In this document: one piece after another, positions 1-8,166 of the stretch | How positions within the stretch are numbered: the stretch's first letter is position 1 | Layout of the letters: each line of letters opens with the position of its first letter | Origin: an uncultured Pelagibacteraceae bacterium | GTDB taxonomy: Bacteria > Pseudomonadota > Alphaproteobacteria > Pelagibacterales > Pelagibacteraceae | Length of the DNA: 64,000 bases | Assembly: GCA_902590395.1 (NCBI GenBank) | Contig: CACIWQ010000002.1 | Location: 1 to 64,000, forward strand | Direction of reading: 5' to 3' | Notes under the pieces: generated by a model | Told to the model about the DNA's origin: nothing | The model's database searches: none | Seen by the model: the letters and a program-made list of their open reading frames with translations, nothing else | Program-made: the position numbers and the translations under genes

Positions 1-283
1 TGTCTACCCAAACCAAGAAGTCCGCACTAAACAATTCTCTTGCTTTCGGTGTAGGACAAATAAAATCTGCGACAACATAGTTTCCTTCTTTCTTATGTTT
101 TTCAGCAAGCTCGGCCATCCGTTTGGCCTGTCTTATTCTTCCCTCTTCAGAAAAATCCCAGTCATTTGCTTTTTTTCTTACTTCGTCATTATTAATCCAT
201 TTTGCTTTTAATAATGGCACAAGTTTTGATGCTAAAGTGGTTTTTCCTGAACCTGGTAATCCCATAATAAGTATTTTTTTCAT
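1..283 (-). CDS. P-loop kinase of adenylylsulfate-kinase type, 3' end outside window
   Basis: Only the first 94 residues are in the window; the frame runs off the left edge. The ATG at 281-283 begins a peptide with a Walker A loop GLPGSGKT at residues 8-15, then INNDEVRK near residue 30, which resembles the substrate-side NxDxxR segment of APS kinases, and a DFICPTPKARE segment where APS kinases carry their PAPS-site residues. By family this would phosphorylate adenylylsulfate to PAPS, but the P-loop kinase family is broad and substrate specificity cannot be fixed from the N-terminal half. It ends upstream of the MFS gene, separated by 6 bases, so the two may be co-transcribed. Family assignment moderate, substrate uncertain. 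Confidence 0.6.
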   Translation of the reverse strand, partial: MKKILIMGLPGSGKTTLASKLVPLLKAKWINNDEVRKKANDWDFSEEGRIRQAKRMAELAEKHKKEGNYVVADFICPTPKARELFSADFLVWVD

Positions 284-289
284 AAACTA

Positions 290-1519
290 TCAACTTGTCG
301 CAAGCCTAGGTAAAGGTTTTTCATCAATAGGTAAATGAACTACAGTCGCAAAGAAAGATAAGGCTATAGATAAATACCACGCATAATCATATGAGCCATA
401 CTGGTCGAAAAAATAACCTCCAAGAAAAGCTCCAAGAAAAGATCCTATTTGATGGCTAAAAAATACAATCCCATACAGCATTGCTAGGTATTTAGTTCCA
501 AAAACTTGTGAAATAATTCCATTAGTGGGAGGTATAGTTGAGAGCCAAAGGTAACCGTATAGTATCCCAAATCCCAACGCTACATAAGTGGAGGTGGGCA
601 AAACTAAAAATAAAATTAGTACCACGCCGCGTGAAAAATATAATATACTTAATAATATTTTTTTACTATATTTCCCTGATAAATATCCAAAGGTTAGCGT
701 TCCAAAAACATTAAAAAGGCCTATTAGTGATAATATAGCAAAAGCTGTCCACGCTTCGAATCCTCTTTCCTGTATATATCCGGGTATATGAGCTGAAACT
801 AAAGTAATATTAAATCCACAAACAAAAAAACCAAAAGTTAAAAGTATAAAACCTTTATGGTTAAACGCTTCCTTTAAAGCTTCAGGAATTGTTTGTTCTT
901 GTGTTTGATTATTAATAGATACTGTATTTTTTTTCTTAGCAGGTAAAAGAAAAATACCAGCGATCATTCCAAAAACAATAAAATATAAAAATGTTTGCAG
1001 TGTTTTTTCCCAGCCGTAAGCGGACAGAGCGAATTTGGTATATAAAGGAGAGAAAAAATATCCTATAGAGGCCGTGGCAACAACAATACCTATAGCTAAA
1101 CCCCTCGTCTTATTTGGAAAGTGCTTACCTACTTCCCCGATTTGAACACTTATTGCTGTTCCGCCAAGACCAATACCAACTAATAAACCAAGATTTATTT
1201 GAAAAAAAACTCCAGTATTAGGGCCATAATAGAGTAGAAAAATCCCAAGGCCAAAAAACAAAAATGCAATTAGTGTAACTTTATTTCCTCCAATCTTGTC
1301 AGCCATTGCTCCAAAAATAGGAGCAAACATTCCCCACATAAGCATTTGTATTCCTATTGCTAAACCAAATTGTGTAACTGTACACTGCAGATCTTTTACA
1401 AAGAAATCAGAAAATAAACCAAAGGTTTGCCGAAGGCCCATTGATACCGCAACAATTCCACATGCGGACAATAAAGTAATTAATGCTAATTTATTTTGGA
1501 AAAATTTTTCTTTTATCAT
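290..1519 (-). CDS. MFS transporter, 12 membrane spans
   Basis: The 409-residue protein is hydrophobic throughout, with the length and two-bundle layout of the major facilitator superfamily. The first helix follows a short charged N-terminus. A charged loop after span 2 (FGAMADKIGGNKV, about residues 89-101) matches the MFS signature between TM2 and TM3, and a similar FGYLSGKYSKK segment occurs in the second half, about residue 275. The central cytoplasmic loop (about 195-215) is Gln/Lys-rich. The general look is that of the OFA or YbfB-like carriers for organic anions; the substrate cannot be read from sequence. The start overlaps the end of the upstream metC-like gene by 4 bases (ATGA), suggesting coupling. 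Confidence 0.8.
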   Translation of the reverse strand: MIKEKFFQNKLALITLLSACGIVAVSMGLRQTFGLFSDFFVKDLQCTVTQFGLAIGIQMLMWGMFAPIFGAMADKIGGNKVTLIAFLFFGLGIFLLYYGPNTGVFFQINLGLLVGIGLGGTAISVQIGEVGKHFPNKTRGLAIGIVVATASIGYFFSPLYTKFALSAYGWEKTLQTFLYFIVFGMIAGIFLLPAKKKNTVSINNQTQEQTIPEALKEAFNHKGFILLTFGFFVCGFNITLVSAHIPGYIQERGFEAWTAFAILSLIGLFNVFGTLTFGYLSGKYSKKILLSILYFSRGVVLILFLVLPTSTYVALGFGILYGYLWLSTIPPTNGIISQVFGTKYLAMLYGIVFFSHQIGSFLGAFLGGYFFDQYGSYDYAWYLSIALSFFATVVHLPIDEKPLPRLATS

Positions 1520-2694
1520 TTGATAAATTTTAAAGATCTTTTCAAATCATTTATTAAATCTTTTGGATCTTCAAGACCTATGTGTAAACGTACTAAGTGT
1601 TCATTTTTTTCTAAATTAAAATAACGTCTTGTTCCCAATTCTACAGGGTCTGTATATACCGCGAGACTTTCAAAACCTCCCCAACTATAACCGATGCCGA
1701 ATAATTCTAATGAATTTACAAATCTATATACTGAATTTTTGCTTTTGCTTTTTATTATTATGCTTAACAAACCCGAAGCGCCCGAATAATATTTTTTTAA
1801 CAATTTAAATTCTCTAGATGAAGTTTTGTAGGGATATAATATTTTAGATATTTTGCGTTGAGTTTTTAAAAAATTAATAATCTTTTTTGCATTTTCTTGA
1901 TGTTTTTCTAATCTTAAGTCTAATGTTCTTAAACCTCTTATAATCAAATAAGCATCGTCAGATGATAATCTATAACCTGATACATGATTATACCACCAAA
2001 CTTTCTTGTAAACTTTTTTATTTACAGCAACAGTTCCCGCCATCACGTCTGAATGACCAGAGTAGTATTTAGTTGCAGAAGTTATTGATATATCAAAACC
2101 CAATTTTAATGGTTTAAAAAAATAAGCTGTGGCCCAAGTATTATCAATAGCTGTAAATATATTTTTACTTTTTGCTATAGAAACTATTTTTCCCAGATCA
2201 TTCATTTCAAAAGTATTACTTCCAGGATTTTCAACATAAATAAGTTTAGTTTTTTTTTTAATTTTATTTTTTAAATCTTCAAAACTATTTGGATTATACC
2301 ATACAGCTTTCACATTAAATTCCTTAAGTAGACCGTCTGTAAGTTTTTGTGTAGGTCTGTACACGCCGTCCGAAATTAATATTTCGTCACCTGGTCGGCA
2401 TATACTCATTATTGCCAAAGCTACAGCCGCAAAACCTGTTGGTGTCAAAAAAACTTGGTGGGCTTCCTCCAACCCTCTAAGTAATTTTTGCAATTGAACT
2501 GTTGTTTGTGTTCCTTGTCTTCCATAATCCCAATGTTCGACATCTTTTTCTTTGGCTATATCTTTTTGATGTTTCCTCAACTCCTGCATTGATTTAAACA
2601 GAATCGTTGATGCGCGCACTACTGGAGGGTTTACAGACCTACTAGAATAATCTTTTGCTGCAGTTTTTAAATATGTTTTTGTAGATTTGCCCAT
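1516..2694 (-). CDS. metC: Cystathionine beta-lyase-like PLP enzyme
   Basis: This Cys/Met-metabolism PLP enzyme would cleave cystathionine to homocysteine, pyruvate and ammonia, or act on a related gamma/beta-substituted amino acid. The schiff-base lysine lies in SATKYYSGHSDVMAG, followed by the GHSD typical of MetC-type lyases; YGRQGTQT near the N-terminus is the PLP-phosphate and substrate segment, and AIDNTWAT holds the aspartate that pairs with the pyridine nitrogen. I start at the ATG at 2692-2694 (MGKSTKTY); an in-frame upstream ATG at 2733 would add 13 residues and crowd the promoter shared with the divergent small gene at 2783. Length 392 residues fits the family. MetC versus MetB/MetZ cannot be settled by motifs alone. 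Confidence 0.8.
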   Translation of the reverse strand: MGKSTKTYLKTAAKDYSSRSVNPPVVRASTILFKSMQELRKHQKDIAKEKDVEHWDYGRQGTQTTVQLQKLLRGLEEAHQVFLTPTGFAAVALAIMSICRPGDEILISDGVYRPTQKLTDGLLKEFNVKAVWYNPNSFEDLKNKIKKKTKLIYVENPGSNTFEMNDLGKIVSIAKSKNIFTAIDNTWATAYFFKPLKLGFDISITSATKYYSGHSDVMAGTVAVNKKVYKKVWWYNHVSGYRLSSDDAYLIIRGLRTLDLRLEKHQENAKKIINFLKTQRKISKILYPYKTSSREFKLLKKYYSGASGLLSIIIKSKSKNSVYRFVNSLELFGIGYSWGGFESLAVYTDPVELGTRRYFNLEKNEHLVRLHIGLEDPKDLINDLKRSLKFIK

Positions 2695-2782
2695 AAAATA
2701 TTTGATAACAAAATAAGACAATGCTATATCCACCGAATAAGGTCAATTAATATAATTTTAATTTTAAGGAGGAAGTATATAC

Positions 2783-2866
2783 ATGGGTTATCCAAAAAAG
2801 CATAGAGGCCGAAGAAAAATGGGCTCTAAAAAAAGAAGAGCGCGTAAAAGAAACAAAAGAAAATAA
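2783..2866 (+). CDS. Very small Arg/Lys-rich protein, 27 residues
   Basis: A 27-codon frame begins with MGYPKKHRGRRKMGSKKRRA and ends in a run of Lys/Arg/Asn; about 17 of 27 residues are Lys or Arg. It is preceded by AAGGAGG at 2766-2772, the most canonical Shine-Dalgarno in the window, about 10 bases from the ATG. That supports real translation. It lies 8 bases upstream of the membrane protein gene at 2875 and probably shares its transcript. Composition suggests nucleic-acid or ribosome binding, similar in kind to the tiny ribosomal protein THX, but no homology is claimed. Function unknown. Confidence 0.65.
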   Translation: MGYPKKHRGRRKMGSKKRRARKRNKRK

Positions 2867-2874
2867 AGATTAGA

Positions 2875-3603
2875 GTGGAAGTAATAGATAGAATTAAAAA
2901 ATTAAGTATCTGGATTTTTTTAGTACCAGTTATTGTTTTAAATTCTTGCCTATTTATCTCTGTTAATTACCATATTTTTGAAAACACTATATTTGTTGTC
3001 GATCAAATTGGTAGATCGGGTTTTACAATTCCTTATATTGATGGAAGTCTATCTATAAGTAGAGCTGCAAGAACTTACCCTACTTACCTCATATTTAAAC
3101 CTGGAATGATTATTACAGCTGTGCTGCTTATTCAATACTGGAGGGCTAATAACAAACTTTTTCAAAAACTTGAAAATAACCAACAAAATAAATATTTCGT
3201 GTTTTTTGGTGTAGGGTCTGCATTGTTTTTGATAATTCATTCGATATTTCTGGGTATTACCTTTGAGGCAGATTTATACAAATTTTTAAGAAGATTTGTT
3301 CTTTTGGGTTTCATCATTTTTGAAATAATTGCTCAAGCACTTCTAGTTATTAAACTAGTTAAAATAAAAAAACAAATTGATGAATTTATTAATAAGAAAA
3401 TTCTTACAATAAAAGTATTTTTAGTATCGGTTTTAATTATTGTTGCAATTTCGGTTGCACCCATTTTAAATTCTACAGAATACACCCATTTTAAACATGC
3501 TTTGGAATGGAATTATTTTTTAGGGGTTGTGACCTTTTATTTGCTTACTTTCATGTTTTGGAAAAATAAAAAAAACCCAGTCCACACACCCGAAGGTGCG
3601 TGA
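2875..3603 (+). CDS. Six-span membrane protein of unknown function
   Basis: A 242-residue protein with about six hydrophobic segments (near residues 12-32, 75-90, 110-130, 137-157, 178-198 and 212-230). It would start at GTG 2875, eight bases after the 27-residue gene; no nearer in-frame ATG exists before the first span is lost. The loop after span 1 contains FTIPYIDGSLSISRAARTYP; a Pro-Tyr-Ile motif followed by a conserved external loop is reminiscent of the Frag1/DRAM/Sfk1 family, but this is a weak resemblance. The last ten codons are antisense to the terminator hairpin of the minus-strand RNA candidate at 3570-3750, so the two units converge and overlap. Confidence 0.6.
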   Translation: MEVIDRIKKLSIWIFLVPVIVLNSCLFISVNYHIFENTIFVVDQIGRSGFTIPYIDGSLSISRAARTYPTYLIFKPGMIITAVLLIQYWRANNKLFQKLENNQQNKYFVFFGVGSALFLIIHSIFLGITFEADLYKFLRRFVLLGFIIFEIIAQALLVIKLVKIKKQIDEFINKKILTIKVFLVSVLIIVAISVAPILNSTEYTHFKHALEWNYFLGVVTFYLLTFMFWKNKKNPVHTPEGA

Positions 3604-3750
3604 ACGAAAGTTTTGGCTCGTCGTTGAATGCGCTACCGCCGAACCTGCCACCTCGCATGTTTAGCGCTACTATGCGAGATTTTCTGCCCTGTAAGCTTGA
3701 ACCTCTCGGTCTTTCCTTACATCGCCAGTTAAGAGTTGCCTCTTAAGTTA
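3570..3750 (-). ncRNA. Candidate structured non-coding RNA with 3' terminator
   Basis: A patch near 50% GC in an otherwise AT-rich intergenic stretch folds well when read on the minus strand. Hairpins: 3729-3746 (7-bp stem, GCAA loop); 3690-3721 (TGTAAG/CTTACA enclosing a 4-bp stem with GAGA loop); 3652-3678 (CTCGCAT/ATGCGAG); 3615-3645 (GGTTCG/CGAGCC with one GU); 3583-3602 (8-bp stem closed by a C-UUCG-G tetraloop) followed downstream by GGG and eight T residues. GNRA and UUCG loops occur only in the minus orientation, which fixes the strand. Length about 180 nt is in the 6S RNA range, but I could not match it to 6S, SRP, RNase P or tmRNA consensus. It lies downstream of mnmA and could be its 3' region or an independent transcript. 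Confidence 0.6.
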
Positions 3751-3828
3751 GTTACATTAAACACTAATTAAAAAAAGAATTAAATCACTATTTGGTTGAT
3801 TTACTTATAAACAATATGACTCTGTTAG

Positions 3829-4980
3829 TTATGGGGATAAATAATTATTCTCTGTTCTGTCAATCCAGCCTCCTCCTAAAACTTTATCCCCAAATTCATT
3901 TTTTGAATAAAAAACACAGGCTTGTCCTGGAGACACTCCGTTTTCAATTTCTTCTAAATTAACTTCCGCATTATTTGTTTTTAAATCTACATTAGCTTTA
4001 ATTAATCTTCCGGTTGATCTGACTTTTATAAATAAATTATTTTTATACTTATTTAAATCGCTTAAAAGATTTATATCTTTTAAGTAAATTTTCTTTATTG
4101 CCAGCGCTTCCCTGTTTCCAATAATTACTTGATTTTTTTTTGCATTAATATCTACTACATAAAGCGCTTCCTGATGAGCAATTCGAATTCCTTTTCGTTG
4201 TCCTATAGTAAAATTTATTATTCCATCATGTTTACCTATTACATTTCCTTTTATATCTAAAATGTCTCCTTGTTTAAAAGATTCCGGTCTATATTTTTTT
4301 ATTACAGAAGCATAATCTCCATTTGGTACAAAACATATATCTTGACTATCAGGTTTATTTGCAACATTTAATTTTAATTCGGATGCAATTTCTCTAGTCT
4401 GTTTTTTTTTCATATTTCCCAAAGGAAATCTTAAAAAGTTTAACTGATCTTGGGTTGTGCTAAAAAGGAAATAGCTTTGATCTCTGCTTAAATCTACAGC
4501 TCTATACATTTCAGCATTGCCATTTTTTTGAATTCTATTAACATAATGACCTGTAATTAAGGCATCAGCTTTTAATTCAATGGCATAAGAATATAAATCT
4601 CTAAATTTTACTGTTTGATTACACTGAACGCATGGAATAGGTGTTTCACCACCTACATAACTATCTACAAAAGAATCTATTACATCTTTTTTAAATTTTT
4701 TTTGGTAATACAAAATTTTATGATCAATATTCAGTTTTTGTGATACCCTTTTTGCATCTAATATATCTTGACCCGCACAACACTGTCTGCCTTCTTTGGA
4801 AGATTTGGCATCATCATATAGTTTTAATGTTATTCCAACTACTTTATAACCCTCCCTTTTCATAAGACCAGCTACCGTTGAAGAATCTACTCCACCTGAC
4901 ATGGCAACTACGACTTTTGTTTCTTTAGCAGGTTTTGCAAAGCCCAAGGAATTAAATTTTTTTAATGTATTATTCATCAA
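3829..4980 (-). CDS. mnmA: tRNA-specific 2-thiouridylase MnmA
   Basis: This enzyme puts the 2-thio group on U34 of Lys, Glu and Gln tRNAs using ATP and relayed persulfide sulfur. The PP-loop AMSGGVDSS sits at residues 27-35. The two catalytic cysteines are visible: Cys120 in CVQCN and Cys216 in [21 protein letters not shown] and the C-terminal SPGQACVFY and GGGWI segments are family hallmarks. Length 383 is normal. The first two codons are both ATG; the upstream one is used here. It is monocistronic by position, divergent from the DUF3553 gene and followed by the structured RNA region. Confidence 0.95.
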   Translation of the reverse strand: MMNNTLKKFNSLGFAKPAKETKVVVAMSGGVDSSTVAGLMKREGYKVVGITLKLYDDAKSSKEGRQCCAGQDILDAKRVSQKLNIDHKILYYQKKFKKDVIDSFVDSYVGGETPIPCVQCNQTVKFRDLYSYAIELKADALITGHYVNRIQKNGNAEMYRAVDLSRDQSYFLFSTTQDQLNFLRFPLGNMKKKQTREIASELKLNVANKPDSQDICFVPNGDYASVIKKYRPESFKQGDILDIKGNVIGKHDGIINFTIGQRKGIRIAHQEALYVVDINAKKNQVIIGNREALAIKKIYLKDINLLSDLNKYKNNLFIKVRSTGRLIKANVDLKTNNAEVNLEEIENGVSPGQACVFYSKNEFGDKVLGGGWIDRTENNYLSP

Positions 4981-5023
4981 ATTTTCTATATGTTTTAATG
5001 CATAAAATGATACTTTTCCATAA

Positions 5024-5200
5024 ATGTTTTTAGACTATGAACCTGGAGATTATGTGATAAACCCTAAATATGAAAGTTGGGGGGTAGGACAAATTCAATC
5101 AATAATAAACAATAAAGTCACCGTTAATTTTGAAAATGTTGGTAAGAAGGTTATAAATAGTAGTAAAATCATTTTAAAAAAAGTTAATAAAATTGAATAA
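5024..5200 (+). CDS. DUF3553 family small protein
   Basis: A 58-residue protein starting [16 protein letters not shown] at ATG 5024. The pattern PGD-x-V-x-NP, then WG-x-GQ-x-QS-I and [14 protein letters not shown], is the signature of the DUF3553 family, which occurs in many alphaproteobacteria as a short beta-rich domain of unknown role. Its stop (5198-5200) overlaps by 8 bases the TTG start of cysQ, so the two are probably translated as a coupled pair. Confidence 0.8.
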   Translation: MFLDYEPGDYVINPKYESWGVGQIQSIINNKVTVNFENVGKKVINSSKIILKKVNKIE

Positions 5201-5963
5201 TTTAAATTTAAAAAATATTGTTGAAGAATTGTTAGAGGCGTTCCTAGAGGCAGGAAATATAGCTAAAGAAACATCTAACAGAGGCGTCAAAATTACTATC
5301 AAGGAAGACAAAACACCTGTGACTGACGGTGATATGGCTGTCGACAGACTTTTAAGAGAAAAAATAACAAACTTAACGCCTGATATACCTATTATTTCGG
5401 AAGAAACAGTTAACCTCGCTGAAATAAATAAAAATCAAAATTTTTGGTTAATAGATCCCATCGATGGTACAAGAGAATATATAAAAAAAAGAGATGAATA
5501 TACTCTAAATGCAGCTTTAATTATTGATCTAGAACCTGCGGCAGGAATTGTCTATGCGCCAGAAAAAAATAGGTTGTTTTTTTCATACGGTAAAGGTTTG
5601 GCCTTTGAAATTTGTGATGGAAAAAAAACATCTTTAAATTGTAAAAAAACGAATAACAAAGAAATAATTGGTCTTACAAATTCAGATGTTACTCCCAGGG
5701 AGGTTATAGAAATTTATAAAAAATATAATGTTTCAAAAACTATTAAAATGTCTAGTTCGTTGAAATTTTGTGTTTTGGCTACTGGAGAGGCTGATATTTA
5801 TGCTGCTCAGGCAAGAGCTTTTGAATGGGACATTGCTGCAGGACATGCGGTCTTGGAACATGCAGGTGGTAAAATAACCACACATGGTGGGGAAAAATTT
5901 TTGTATGGCAAAAAAAACTACAGAAATTTACCCATAATAGCAAAAGGATCACTGAATATTTAA
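5193..5963 (+). CDS. cysQ: 3'(2'),5'-bisphosphate nucleotidase / inositol-phosphatase family
   Basis: CysQ hydrolyses PAP to AMP and phosphate, removing the inhibitory by-product of PAPS use. The Mg/Li-sensitive phosphatase motifs are present: DKTPVTDGD and SEET in the N-terminal half, WLIDPIDGTREYIK (metal-binding DPIDGT), and EWDIAAGHAVLEHAGG near residue 210. Length 256 fits. The apparent start is TTG at 5193 (MNNLNLKN...), inside the end of the DUF3553 gene; no ATG lies between there and the conserved core until too late. General inositol-monophosphatase activity is the alternative, but the sequence context of the metal motif favours CysQ. Confidence 0.85.
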   Translation: MNNLNLKNIVEELLEAFLEAGNIAKETSNRGVKITIKEDKTPVTDGDMAVDRLLREKITNLTPDIPIISEETVNLAEINKNQNFWLIDPIDGTREYIKKRDEYTLNAALIIDLEPAAGIVYAPEKNRLFFSYGKGLAFEICDGKKTSLNCKKTNNKEIIGLTNSDVTPREVIEIYKKYNVSKTIKMSSSLKFCVLATGEADIYAAQARAFEWDIAAGHAVLEHAGGKITTHGGEKFLYGKKNYRNLPIIAKGSLNI

Positions 5964-6027
5964 AGCTAAAGTTGCAACTATGAGTTGTGTTAAACTTTGA
6001 TGATAATCTTAATTCTTAGCTTTTTTT
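5962..6027 (+). terminator. Likely intrinsic terminator after cysQ
   Basis: Just after the cysQ stop, AAGCTAA pairs with TTAGCTT over about 50 bases that hold an inner GCAAC/GTTGT stem, and the right arm runs into TTTTTTT at 6020-6027. The long loop is unusual, so confidence is moderate. Confidence 0.5.
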
Positions 6028-6073
6028 CAAATTAAAAAAAATATAGTATTAACGAAATATTCGAGGGGATTCG

Positions 6074-6361
6074 ATGCTAAAAAGATTGCTAACAATAGCA
6101 ACAGCAGGTGTGTTGCTTTCAGGATGTTATATGGTGCCCATGGCATTAATTGGGCCGGCTGCATCAGGCTTTAGTACCGCTTCGATTATACAATCAGGGA
6201 TCACAACATCAGCAAGTTATGTGGTTAAAAAAACCACAGGCAAAACAATTGGAGAGCATGCGTATGATATAATTGGCGATGATGTACTCCAACAAACTTA
6301 CTTGCCCGAAGAAAAAAATACTCAACCGATTGTTAAGAAAAATAAGTCTAAAATAAAGTAG
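6074..6361 (+). CDS. Small lipoprotein, function unknown
   Basis: A 95-residue protein with a signal sequence (MLKRLLTIATAGVLLSGC) ending in the lipobox LLSGC; Cys18 would be acylated and anchored in a membrane. The mature part begins YMVPMALIGPAASGFSTASII, is rich in Gly/Ala/Ser, and ends in a Lys-rich tail. A GAGGGGA ribosome site lies 7-13 bases before the ATG. It stands alone between the cysQ terminator and a 42-residue membrane peptide. No family recognised. Confidence 0.75.
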   Translation: MLKRLLTIATAGVLLSGCYMVPMALIGPAASGFSTASIIQSGITTSASYVVKKTTGKTIGEHAYDIIGDDVLQQTYLPEEKNTQPIVKKNKSKIK

Positions 6362-6379
6362 TATTATACTTAATCGTAA

Positions 6380-6508
6380 ATGTTAAAAACGATTTCAATA
6401 ATAATAATATCTGTAGCTGTATTTGGTGTACTGTTTTTTCTATACGTAAAAAAAACTTTAGAGAAAAGGCTTAATTATTACTTATCCAAAAAAAAGAAAA
6501 AGATTTAA
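6380..6508 (+). CDS. Single-span membrane micro-protein, 42 residues
   Basis: ATG at 6380, 18 bases after the lipoprotein stop. The peptide starts MLKTISIIIISVAVFGVLFF: one hydrophobic helix of about 18 residues followed by a strongly basic tail (KKTLEKRLNYYLSKKKKKI), an inside-positive single-pass layout. The frame fits exactly into the space before the convergent recX stop. No clear ribosome site, so expression is inferred from codon pattern and position only. Confidence 0.45.
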   Translation: MLKTISIIIISVAVFGVLFFLYVKKTLEKRLNYYLSKKKKKI

Positions 6509-6516
6509 AATTTTTT

Positions 6517-7077
6517 TTAAATCATTTTACAAAATTTTTTAAATTCTTCTTTTGGTATTTCTAAAACTTGCTTCGAAATTTCGTAACTAAAACCAGATCG
6601 CGCTAAAATTGAAATATCTTTTTTGTAAAATAAAGATCTGTTATTTTCTTCTCTGCTTGGACCTATTCTTCTTTTCTTGCATAGTTTTATTGCTGAGAAG
6701 AAGTCCGGGTCAGACTCATTTTCTTTAATCTTAGAAATGCTTGCTTTTACGTATTTTTCATCAATTCCTTTTTTAATAAGGCTGTATCTAATCTTATTTA
6801 AAGAATAGCCTCTTTTCAGAAATTTTTTGCTCTTTAAATCTGAATAATGTTTATCATTTATTAATTTTTGGTCTGTTAAAGTTGATATAACAATATCAAT
6901 TAAATCGAATACTTCTTTTTTATTAGATGTATTTTGATTTTTTATCAGAAATTTTTTAATTAAATAGGTCTTTAATTGCTGTTTGGAAGGGCTATATTTT
7001 TCCAGATACGAATAAGCCAAATTTCTTATTTCATCAATTGTTGTTTCTAAATCTTTCTTATTTTTAATAGGATTCAC
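6517..7077 (-). CDS. recX: Regulatory protein RecX
   Basis: RecX modulates RecA filaments. The 186-residue protein has the all-helical three-repeat arrangement of the family: a first module around AYSYLEKYSPSKQQLKTYLIKKF, a second with LTDQKLINDKHYSDLKSKKFLKRGYSLNKIRYSLIKKGID (the recognisable RecX pattern of D-x-x-YA-x-x-[FY]-x-x-x-[KR]-x-x-x-G-x-x-x-[IL]), and a third C-terminal module, DISILARSGFSYEISKQVL. It is encoded alone, not next to recA here. Lys-rich composition is typical for SAR11 proteins. Confidence 0.8.
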   Translation of the reverse strand: MNPIKNKKDLETTIDEIRNLAYSYLEKYSPSKQQLKTYLIKKFLIKNQNTSNKKEVFDLIDIVISTLTDQKLINDKHYSDLKSKKFLKRGYSLNKIRYSLIKKGIDEKYVKASISKIKENESDPDFFSAIKLCKKRRIGPSREENNRSLFYKKDISILARSGFSYEISKQVLEIPKEEFKKFCKMI

Positions 7078-7112
7078 GTTTCTAATATATTATATTACAA
7101 AATTAAAATTAT

Positions 7113-7586
7113 ATGTTAATTCAATTTCAAAGCTATTTAACTTTTGAGAACATTTTTATATGGTCCACTATGGGTATTATACCTTTTTGGTTATTAATAA
7201 TATTTATTCCAAATTCTAGAATTACTCAAATATTAGTCAATTCAATAATCTTACCTTTAATTTTGGCAACTGCATACATATACGTAATTTATCAAACTAT
7301 ATTATTAGAAGAATCGCTATTTGAATTTTTAGAGTTATACTTAAGTTTAGACAATCTCTATACAGCTTTTGCAACGGAAAGTTTTTTACTAGTGTTTTGG
7401 TTGCATTTTATTGCAATAAATATTTTTTTAGGTTCTTGGGCATCAAGAGATGCCATGAAACATGGTATTCCAAGAAAATTAATTTTTCTGCCTTTAGTTT
7501 TAATTTATTTTTCTGGACCTGTTGGAATTGTTCTGTATTGGTTGATCAGAATTTTTTATGCTAAAAAATTAGGATTTCATGATTAA
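7113..7586 (+). CDS. ABA4-like (DUF4281) membrane protein
   Basis: A 157-residue protein with four hydrophobic segments. The block SFLLVFWLHFIAINIFLGSW then ASRDAMKHGIPRKLIFLPLVLIYFSGPVGIVLYWLIR matches the conserved half of the ABA4-like/DUF4281 family (W-x-H-x-x-x-x-x-x-F-x-G-x-W, acidic-Ala pair, then GP-x-G-x-x-x-Y). ABA4 in plants is needed for neoxanthin formation; the bacterial role is unknown. Its last 8 bases overlap the start of the thiol-fold isomerase gene, giving a three-gene coupled run to 9197. Confidence 0.75.
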   Translation: MLIQFQSYLTFENIFIWSTMGIIPFWLLIIFIPNSRITQILVNSIILPLILATAYIYVIYQTILLEESLFEFLELYLSLDNLYTAFATESFLLVFWLHFIAINIFLGSWASRDAMKHGIPRKLIFLPLVLIYFSGPVGIVLYWLIRIFYAKKLGFHD

Positions 7587-8166
7587 ATCGTTTCAATTTT
7601 ATTTCGATTTTGCCAGTCCTTACTCATTTTTAGCTCATAAACAAATAAGAAAAATTGAAAAAGAAAACTCCATTCAGATGAAGTATATGCCTATTTTTTT
7701 AGGTGGATTGTTTAATTTAGCTGGAATAAAAGCAAATGCAGATATTCCAATTAAAGCAAAATATATGATCAAAGATTGTAAATTATGGGCCGAAAAATAT
7801 AATATTGTTTTTAAATTTAATAATTACTTTCCAATAAAAACTTTGAATTTAATGCGAGGTGTTATAGTTGCAGAAAAAAAAAATTTCATTAAAATTTTTA
7901 TTGATAAAGTTTTTGACGCTATTTGGAAAGATGGTATTAATTTAAATGATGATAAAATAGTAGAAAAATTTCTAAAAAACTTAGATTTAGACCCTCAAGT
8001 TTTTATTATGGAATCTGCGAATGTAGAAATTAAAGATGAATTAAAAAAAAGAACAAGCGAGGCTTATAACTTGGGTATTTTTGGTGCCCCAACTTTTGTT
8101 GTCAATAGTAAAGTTTTTTGGGGCCAAGATCGTTTAGACTTTGCTTTAAATGAAGCTAAAAAATGA
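7579..8166 (+). CDS. 2-hydroxychromene-2-carboxylate isomerase / DsbA-like protein
   Basis: The 195-residue protein has the thioredoxin-fold layout of kappa-class GST/HCCA isomerases: FYFDFASPYSFLAHKQI at the N-terminus with the Ser-Pro-Tyr active-site strip, a helical insertion, and FGAPTFVVNSKVFWGQDRLD near residue 170, the cis-Pro strand and C-terminal tryptophan-glycine-x-asp that are typical. In aromatic degraders the enzyme isomerises hydroxychromene carboxylate using glutathione; here the real substrate is unknown because no naphthalene genes are near. Overlaps both neighbours (8 bases upstream, 4 bases ATGA downstream). Confidence 0.8.
   Translation: MIKSFQFYFDFASPYSFLAHKQIRKIEKENSIQMKYMPIFLGGLFNLAGIKANADIPIKAKYMIKDCKLWAEKYNIVFKFNNYFPIKTLNLMRGVIVAEKKNFIKIFIDKVFDAIWKDGINLNDDKIVEKFLKNLDLDPQVFIMESANVEIKDELKKRTSEAYNLGIFGAPTFVVNSKVFWGQDRLDFALNEAKK

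Noticed and set aside
123..338. 71-residue plus-strand frame at the left edge
   Set aside because: Antisense to the P-loop kinase N-terminus and MFS C-terminus; no independent support.
588..791. 67-residue plus-strand frame antisense to the MFS gene
   Set aside because: Entirely antisense to a well-supported transporter; no start signal.
3570..3750. Reading the structured region as tmRNA
   Set aside because: No tag-peptide frame, no CCA-type acceptor end and no T-loop stem of the right kind.
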